The notes beneath the pieces were generated by a model, which was not told the origin of the DNA, searched no databases, and saw only the letters and a program-made list of their open reading frames with translations. From CAVHIG01 sp963636105 (lineage in GTDB: Bacteria > Bacillota > Clostridia > Peptostreptococcales > Anaerovoracaceae): a DNA stretch of 36,085 bases. Positions 31,640 to 36,085 of the stretch are shown here, one piece after another (within the stretch, counting starts at the first letter, position 1; the number at the start of each line of letters is the position of its first letter). A program made the translations under genes and the position numbers. The stretch lies in NCBI GenBank assembly GCA_963636105.1, contig CAVHIG010000013.1, forward strand, positions 1 to 36,085. The letters run 5' to 3'.

Positions 31640-32965
31640 CTATTTTTTTGAGTCCTGCCCCGGAAAATCGTAATCCACCTTCAAAACCTCATGTCCGCGA
31701 CAAAGCAGCAATATGCGATCTCTCTCCTCGCGCGGCACTTTTCTGTCCACAAAGTAGTCCTGTATCTTCTTTCGGCCATAACGCGCCGGCTGGCCGTCCT
31801 GCTCCTTTGTGAGCTTCACCCTTATATAGTCACCCGGCAGCCTCGTGCGCCACACACAGCCTTCCTCCTCCTTTATCTCGCCCACTTCTTTTATAGTCTC
31901 CGGCCCGCAAGCTAGCACTGTTCCGTAGCTTATCCTGAGCTTATAGCCCCGCGGAAAGTCAGTGCTGCTTCCTGTCCTGCCGGCCTTTATCAATGAGTCC
32001 GCCGCCTCAAGGTGTACCGCCGACACATCCTTATATAAGCCTATTTCCGAAAACGCCGTCAATATCACGCGATGACGTATCGCGCCCTCCATCGCCCGCA
32101 TTTTTTCGAGGTCGAAGCTTCTTCTCGCGGAAACGGCGCCGTTTCCGCCATTCTCCGTCCTTATCAGCGCAGCCTCGTAGGCTTCCTGCGCTTTTGCCCA
32201 AATATAGCGTTTGTCCTCTCCGGCAATTTTAGCAAGCCTGCATAAAGCTTCTGTGATATTCGCGTTAAAATTCTCCTTCAAATAAGGCAATAGATTCAAC
32301 CTAATCTTGTTGCGGGCATATATCGCCTCTGCATTTGTGTGGTCTATGCGCGGAGCAAGCTTGCGCAAGCGGCAATATTCCTCGATTTCATCGCGTGAGC
32401 TGTCCAAAAGCGGCCTTATAATCGTGAAGCCGTTTTCATCCTTTCTTGCGTACTCCATGCCAGAAAGCCCGTCCGTACCCGTGCCGCGAAGAAGTCTGAA
32501 AAGCACGGTCTCCGCCTGATCATTCATATTGTGCGCCACTGCTATTTTTATTTTTTCTTTTTTTCCCTCTGTTGCATTCGAATCCTGCTTTTCCCTTCCT
32601 GCCTGCATAATTCCGCGCGCCACCTCGGAAAAAGCCTCATAGCGCACCTTGCGCCCGGCCTCCTCACTTGTGATTCCAAGCTCTGCCGAAATCTTGTTGC
32701 AATCACGCACATACACATGGCAAGGCACAGAGAGCCTCTCGCACAGCGCCTCCACATAGGCCTGATCCTCCTCCGCGGCGCCCGGTCTCAGCTTGTGATT
32801 TATATGCACCGCATACAGGGAAAGATCCATTTCCCGCGAAAGGTCATAGAGGACATGAAAAAGGCTCACCGAGTCAGGGCCGCCCGAAAGTCCCACAACC
32901 ACATGGTCGCCCCTTTCCAGCAAATCATATTTTAAAATCGTATTTCTTACATTATTTTCCAGCAT
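31640..32965 (-). CDS. tilS: tRNA(Ile)-lysidine synthase TilS
   Basis: The 441-residue enzyme converts C34 of the AUA-reading tRNA-Ile to lysidine. It has the PP-loop VVGLSGGPDSVSLFHVL near the N-terminus, HINHKLRPGAAEEDQAYVE, AVAHNMNDQAETVLFRLLRGTG, the GLSGME segment and a C-terminal TilS domain. ATG 32965 gives the normal start MLENNVRNTILKYDLLERGD. An in-frame ATG at 33055 would add 30 residues encoded by the tandem 43-bp repeats and is rejected, although the ribosome-binding site at 32965 is weak (TTGGGT). An exact perfect 22-bp palindrome, made of two GCGGAAACGGCGC copies, encodes NGGNGAVSA (32127-32148). Confidence 0.94.
   Translation of the reverse strand: MLENNVRNTILKYDLLERGDHVVVGLSGGPDSVSLFHVLYDLSREMDLSLYAVHINHKLRPGAAEEDQAYVEALCERLSVPCHVYVRDCNKISAELGITSEEAGRKVRYEAFSEVARGIMQAGREKQDSNATEGKKEKIKIAVAHNMNDQAETVLFRLLRGTGTDGLSGMEYARKDENGFTIIRPLLDSSRDEIEEYCRLRKLAPRIDHTNAEAIYARNKIRLNLLPYLKENFNANITEALCRLAKIAGEDKRYIWAKAQEAYEAALIRTENGGNGAVSARRSFDLEKMRAMEGAIRHRVILTAFSEIGLYKDVSAVHLEAADSLIKAGRTGSSTDFPRGYKLRISYGTVLACGPETIKEVGEIKEEEGCVWRTRLPGDYIRVKLTKEQDGQPARYGRKKIQDYFVDRKVPREERDRILLLCRGHEVLKVDYDFPGQDSKK
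32127..32148. repeat. Perfect 22-bp palindrome in tilS
   Basis: The sequence GCGGAAACGGC and its exact complement lie back to back, so both strands carry GCGGAAACGGCGC. It falls in a poorly conserved part of TilS. Confidence 0.9.
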
Positions 32966-33000
32966 TTTATTATTACCCAAATATTTACTGAATTCTTTTG

Positions 33001-33117
33001 GCAGATTTCCATTCCTATCCAAATTTTTCCAAACTGCCTTCTGCCAGATTTCCATCCTTATCCAAATTTTCCTAAACTGCCTTCTGCCAGATTTCCATCC
33101 TTACTCAAACCTTCCGG
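33001..33117. repeat. Tandem 43-bp repeat between the GTPase fusion gene and tilS
   Basis: Units at 33001-33042 and 33043-33085 and a partial one at 33086-33117 share GCCAGATTTCCATCCTTA, TCCAAATTTTCC and AAACTGCCTTCT. The third copy contains the TAA stop (33101-33103) of the upstream gene. A weaker similar stretch occurs near 7120-7155. Confidence 0.85.
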
Positions 33118-35953
33118 AACCGTCTTCCGACAGCTTTCCCTCAAAGGGTCTGTTTTTCGGCACAAGCTGCCTCCTGAGGCGCTCGCGTATCTCCTCTGAC
33201 GTCGCCGTTACCTCCTGGTAAAACTCCCGCGAGGACAGCCGCCGCGCCCCATCGCCAAGCGATATCATCTGCACCAGCCTGTCCGAGGTCACCACCGTCA
33301 CATCGTAGCTCCTGCCCATCTCATACACAGTCTTTTCGATGAAGCGGTCCGCCGTCTCCGCCTCCTTGGTGTATACAGCCGTCACGCCCGCATATTCCTG
33401 TCTCGAGCCCGGACTGCCTGCCACCTTGTAGCCGTCAAAGACCGCGATTATCTTCAGCTTCTTGTAACCCTGATAATTTTCCAGTGTCTCCAAAAGAGCC
33501 TCACGCGCCGCGTCGATATTCACCTTCGCAAGCTGCGCCAGCTCCTCCCATGCGAAAATCACATTGTAGCCGTCCACTATAAGTATCGGCTCGCCCTTTT
33601 TTTCATGCGTTTTTTTCAGTGGCTCCAGCGTAAACTGCCCCGATTTTCCGCCACTCCCGCGGCTTCCTTTAGAGATTCGTTCCCTGCGAAGCGCTTCATC
33701 TCTTTTGCTCTTCCCATAGGTCCGCAAAAATATATCTTCAAGCTCCTTCTCCGCGGCAGCATCGAGTCCCGAGCCATACGCGCCGCTACCACTTGCGCCG
33801 GAGCCTCTTCCTCCCGCATAGCCGCCAAGCTGCGCAGTTTCCGCACCCTTTCGCCTTCCGTCGGGCAGATATCCGCTGTCCACATGCGCCATGGAATCCA
33901 CCTGCTGCCAATCCACGTAGAGGGCAGCTCCATGCTCGCAAAATACGGAGCCTGTCGGATTTTCTATGTCGCGCTCCGGCTCATAGCCTATCTGTTTTAC
34001 TATTTCTTCCTGATTTTTACAAGGCCTGTAGCCCGCCGGCATTATAAGGAAACGTCCCTGTCCCTTCGTATAGGCCGCCACATCCTTCTGGTAGCCGTTC
34101 AGAGCTGCCGCCGGGCCTGTTCCGATAATCAAGGCTGTTTGAGAAGCGCCGCCGGAAGCTGCGCCGCCAGAAGCCAGGTGCCCGGGCGTGTCCGTCCCGG
34201 ACGTTTCCGCGAGAGAAGCCTCCGCGCCGAGCCTTTGCATATCTGAAAGAGCCCTGCCTATATTTTCCTGCGGAAGGCTGAGTCTAAAGCTCACAACCGG
34301 CTCCAGGAGCACGCATTTTGCCTTGCGCAAGCCCTGACGCACTGCCCTATATGTGGCCTGGCGAAAATCGCCGCCTTCTGTATGCTTGATATGCGCCCGC
34401 CCGGCAATTATCGTGATTTTCATGTCAGTAATGTCAGAACCTGTCAGTACCCCTGGATGCGGGCGCTCCGCAAGATGTGTATATATCAGCCTCTGCCAAT
34501 TTCTATCGAGCTTATCCTCGCTGCAAAGACTGTCGAATATAAGTCCGCTGCCCGGCTCACCCGGCTCAAGCAAAAGATGCACCTCCGCATAATGCCGCAG
34601 TGGCTCAAAATGGCCTATGCCCACCGAAGGCGCTGCTATGGTCTCCTTGTATACGGGACTTCCCTGTCCAAATTCCACAGCGACTCCGAAGCGCTTTTCT
34701 ATCACATGCTGCAAAATTTCAAGCGCAAGCTCGCCCATCACATGGACATTTATCTCAGCCGCCTCCTCGTTCCAGAAAACGCGCAGCGAAGGCTCTTCCT
34801 CCTCAAGCTGTCGAAGCTGCCTCAAAAATACAGCCGCATCGGTCTCGGGCGGGATTATCATCTTATATGACATCGTAGGCTCTATAGCGGGCGTTCTTGT
34901 GCCCCTTTCTATGCCAAAGCCCTGCCCGGCATAGCTTTTCGCAAGACCTGTCACCGCGCAGATTGTGCCGCTTTCCGCCTCCTGAACGCTTTGGAATCCG
35001 CTGCCCGCATATATTCTGATTTGCTCGACTTTCTCTGCCCTGCCGCCCTCATCCGCAGCTGCTGAAAATCCAAGTCCGTCAGCACTGCTTGCAATGAGCA
35101 TCTTGCTTTTCAGGGTTCCGCCGGTAATTTTCATATGTGTCTGGCGCACTCCCTGCTTGTCTCTTGTGATTTTGTATACACGCGCGCCAAACTCTGCCGG
35201 ATATTCCGGCTCTTTTGTGAATTTCGCAAGGCCGCTGAGAAATTCTTCTATTCCTTCCATTTTAAGGGCGGAGCCAAAATATACCGGGTAGAGCTTCCTA
35301 CTTGCGATGGCATTTCTTACAGAATCTGCCGTCATATGCCCCTCCGCAAGATATTCCTCCATGAGCTCGTCAGAGCACATCGCAAGCTCCTCGCGGATTT
35401 TTTCGAAATCAAGGCCCGCTTCGGCTGCCCCCGCCATTTCCGCAATCGCCCCGGATGCCAAAATCGCCTCCATGTCCGCAAATCCGTCGCCAAAATTTGC
35501 CGCAAGCTCCGCAAGTATCCGACTGCGGCTCGCTCCTGCTCTATCCATCTTATTTACAAATACAAAGACCGGCACGCCATACGTCCTGAGAAGCGACCAG
35601 ATTGTAAGCGTATGCGCCTGCACACCCTCCGCGCCGCTCACCACCAAAATCGCATAATCAAGCACAGAAAGCGTGCGCTCCGCCTCCATGCTGAAATCCA
35701 CATGACCCGGGGTGTCCAGAAGCGTAAATTGCGTATCGCCCGCGCAAAATCTCGCTTCCTTTGAGAAGACGGTTATTCCTCGATTGCGTTCGATTTGGTC
35801 CGTATCGAGAAAAGCAGTCTGCTTATCCACTCTGCCAAGGCTGCGAATCGCGCCGCTTGTATACAGAATGCTCTCGGACAGACTCGTCTTGCCCGCGTCT
35901 ACGTGAGCAAGTATGCCTATCGCTATTTGCTTTTTTCCATCTTTTCCTGCCAT
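33101..35953 (-). CDS. TetM/EF-G-like translational GTPase fused to a YacP/Rae1-type NYN ribonuclease domain
   Basis: The 950-residue protein starts with an EF-G-like G domain: ILAHVDAGKTS (G1), ERNRGIT (G2), LLDTPGHVDF (G3) and VNKMDRAG (G4). Domains resembling ribosomal-protection GTPases follow, with a typical clostridial end GYRPCKNQEEIVKQIGYEPE and SVFCEHGAALYVDW. A Gly/Ser/Lys-rich linker then leads to residues about 788-930: ILIVDGYNVIFAWEELAQL, IAVFDGYKVAGS, YTKEAETADRFIEK and VTSDRLVQ. These match the PIN/NYN nuclease YacP (Rae1), with its conserved acidic residues. Rae1 cleaves mRNA in the ribosomal A site. ATG 35953 has AAAGGG at 9 bases; GTG 35956 is an alternative. Tetracycline resistance cannot be inferred. 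It is upstream of tilS. Confidence 0.9.
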   Translation of the reverse strand: MAGKDGKKQIAIGILAHVDAGKTSLSESILYTSGAIRSLGRVDKQTAFLDTDQIERNRGITVFSKEARFCAGDTQFTLLDTPGHVDFSMEAERTLSVLDYAILVVSGAEGVQAHTLTIWSLLRTYGVPVFVFVNKMDRAGASRSRILAELAANFGDGFADMEAILASGAIAEMAGAAEAGLDFEKIREELAMCSDELMEEYLAEGHMTADSVRNAIASRKLYPVYFGSALKMEGIEEFLSGLAKFTKEPEYPAEFGARVYKITRDKQGVRQTHMKITGGTLKSKMLIASSADGLGFSAAADEGGRAEKVEQIRIYAGSGFQSVQEAESGTICAVTGLAKSYAGQGFGIERGTRTPAIEPTMSYKMIIPPETDAAVFLRQLRQLEEEEPSLRVFWNEEAAEINVHVMGELALEILQHVIEKRFGVAVEFGQGSPVYKETIAAPSVGIGHFEPLRHYAEVHLLLEPGEPGSGLIFDSLCSEDKLDRNWQRLIYTHLAERPHPGVLTGSDITDMKITIIAGRAHIKHTEGGDFRQATYRAVRQGLRKAKCVLLEPVVSFRLSLPQENIGRALSDMQRLGAEASLAETSGTDTPGHLASGGAASGGASQTALIIGTGPAAALNGYQKDVAAYTKGQGRFLIMPAGYRPCKNQEEIVKQIGYEPERDIENPTGSVFCEHGAALYVDWQQVDSMAHVDSGYLPDGRRKGAETAQLGGYAGGRGSGASGSGAYGSGLDAAAEKELEDIFLRTYGKSKRDEALRRERISKGSRGSGGKSGQFTLEPLKKTHEKKGEPILIVDGYNVIFAWEELAQLAKVNIDAAREALLETLENYQGYKKLKIIAVFDGYKVAGSPGSRQEYAGVTAVYTKEAETADRFIEKTVYEMGRSYDVTVVTSDRLVQMISLGDGARRLSSREFYQEVTATSEEIRERLRRQLVPKNRPFEGKLSEDGSGRFE

Positions 35954-35997
35954 CACTGTCTGCCCTTTCGCATCCTTTCTATTTTTTTATACTTTAT

Positions 35998-36021
35998 CAA
36001 ATTATTGTTGTAAGGAAGATT
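35998..36021. repeat. 25-bp segment shared with the tsaD 3' end
   Basis: CAAATTATTGTTGTAAGGAAGATT here matches the tsaD stop region (11495-11519) except for one inserted T and one C/T change. It directly adjoins copy 3 of the dispersed repeat. Confidence 0.6.
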
Positions 36022-36022
36022 T

Positions 36023-36085
36023 GGGGTGGTAGCTGCCTGAGGGACCATGTGCAAGTCGATTCGGTCCCGAAGGTAGGTGTAGGCC
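36023..36085. repeat. Dispersed structured repeat, copy 3 (right edge)
   Basis: It contains TAGCTGCCTGAGGGACCATG and GTCGATTCGGTCCCG, then GGTAGGTGTAGGCC. The inner arms GGGACC and GGTCCC pair. The right end matches copy 1; the middle matches copy 2. It may reach into the 3' end of a minus-strand gene beyond the window. Confidence 0.75.

Noticed and set aside
32966..33055. Thirty-residue N-terminal extension of TilS
   Set aside because: It is encoded by tandem repeats, and the normal TilS start matches ATG 32965.
33101..35953. Tetracycline-resistance gene
   Set aside because: The GTPase resembles the ribosomal-protection family, but the nuclease fusion and housekeeping context do not support a resistance call.
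1..36085. CRISPR array, insertion sequence, integrase or phage genes
   Set aside because: No regular repeat-spacer structure, transposase, integrase or phage structural gene is visible.

Overview
The window looks like chromosomal DNA of an anaerobic, moderate-GC Clostridia-type Firmicute. Supporting this are a clostridial 2[4Fe-4S] ferredoxin, Rex, a rubredoxin-containing rubrerythrin, type III pantothenate kinase, a PucR-type regulator, RibU under an FMN riboswitch, sigma-A-like promoters and strong GGAGG ribosome-binding sites. The genus cannot be fixed from the sequence. Almost every gene is on the minus strand; only the ferredoxin and the rubrerythrin are on the plus strand.

Layout. 1-2025: the N-terminal 675 codons of a large secreted, glycine-rich surface protein that runs off the left edge, with a run of eight G just after the signal peptide and a repeat-bearing leader. 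2026-2904: a gene remnant, a terminator, and a tRNA-Ala/tRNA-Pro unit with its own promoter and terminator. 2967-5093: a decayed two-gene unit, a hybrid histidine kinase and a solute-binding lipoprotein, each with an internal deletion. 5243-7970: a pair of Gate-domain membrane proteins, an OGG-type DNA glycosylase, and a P-loop/Asp23-like fusion. 8083-11440: ferredoxin, Rex, acyl carrier protein and an ABC-F ATPase. 11499-14580: the tsaE-tsaB-rimI-tsaD operon for t6A tRNA modification. 14784-18418: riboswitch-controlled ribU, then pepV, capA-like and a NifU-like gene. 18547-24715: a branched-chain amino acid type ABC operon (livK-H-M-G-F) with a second binding protein at its end. 25154-27733: rubrerythrin, dus and coaX. 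27797-35953: PucR regulator, ftsH, tilS and a TetM/EF-G-like GTPase fused to a YacP/Rae1-like ribonuclease domain.

The region is rich in translation and tRNA-modification functions: t6A synthesis, TilS, Dus, ABC-F, the GTPase-nuclease fusion and tRNAs. The least ordinary signals are at DNA level. (i) The 13-mer GCGGAAACGGCGC occurs exactly at five loci (six hits) and with one mismatch at four more. It lies in both orientations and several reading frames, mostly in poorly conserved protein linkers. (ii) A dispersed element of about 65 bp has three copies whose stem bases differ in a partly compensatory way; it sits at gene 3' ends and supplies coding sequence or a stop codon. (iii) A homopolymer tract in a surface-protein gene could be phase variable. 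(iv) The GTPase-nuclease fusion suggests a linked ribosome-clearing and mRNA-cleaving activity.
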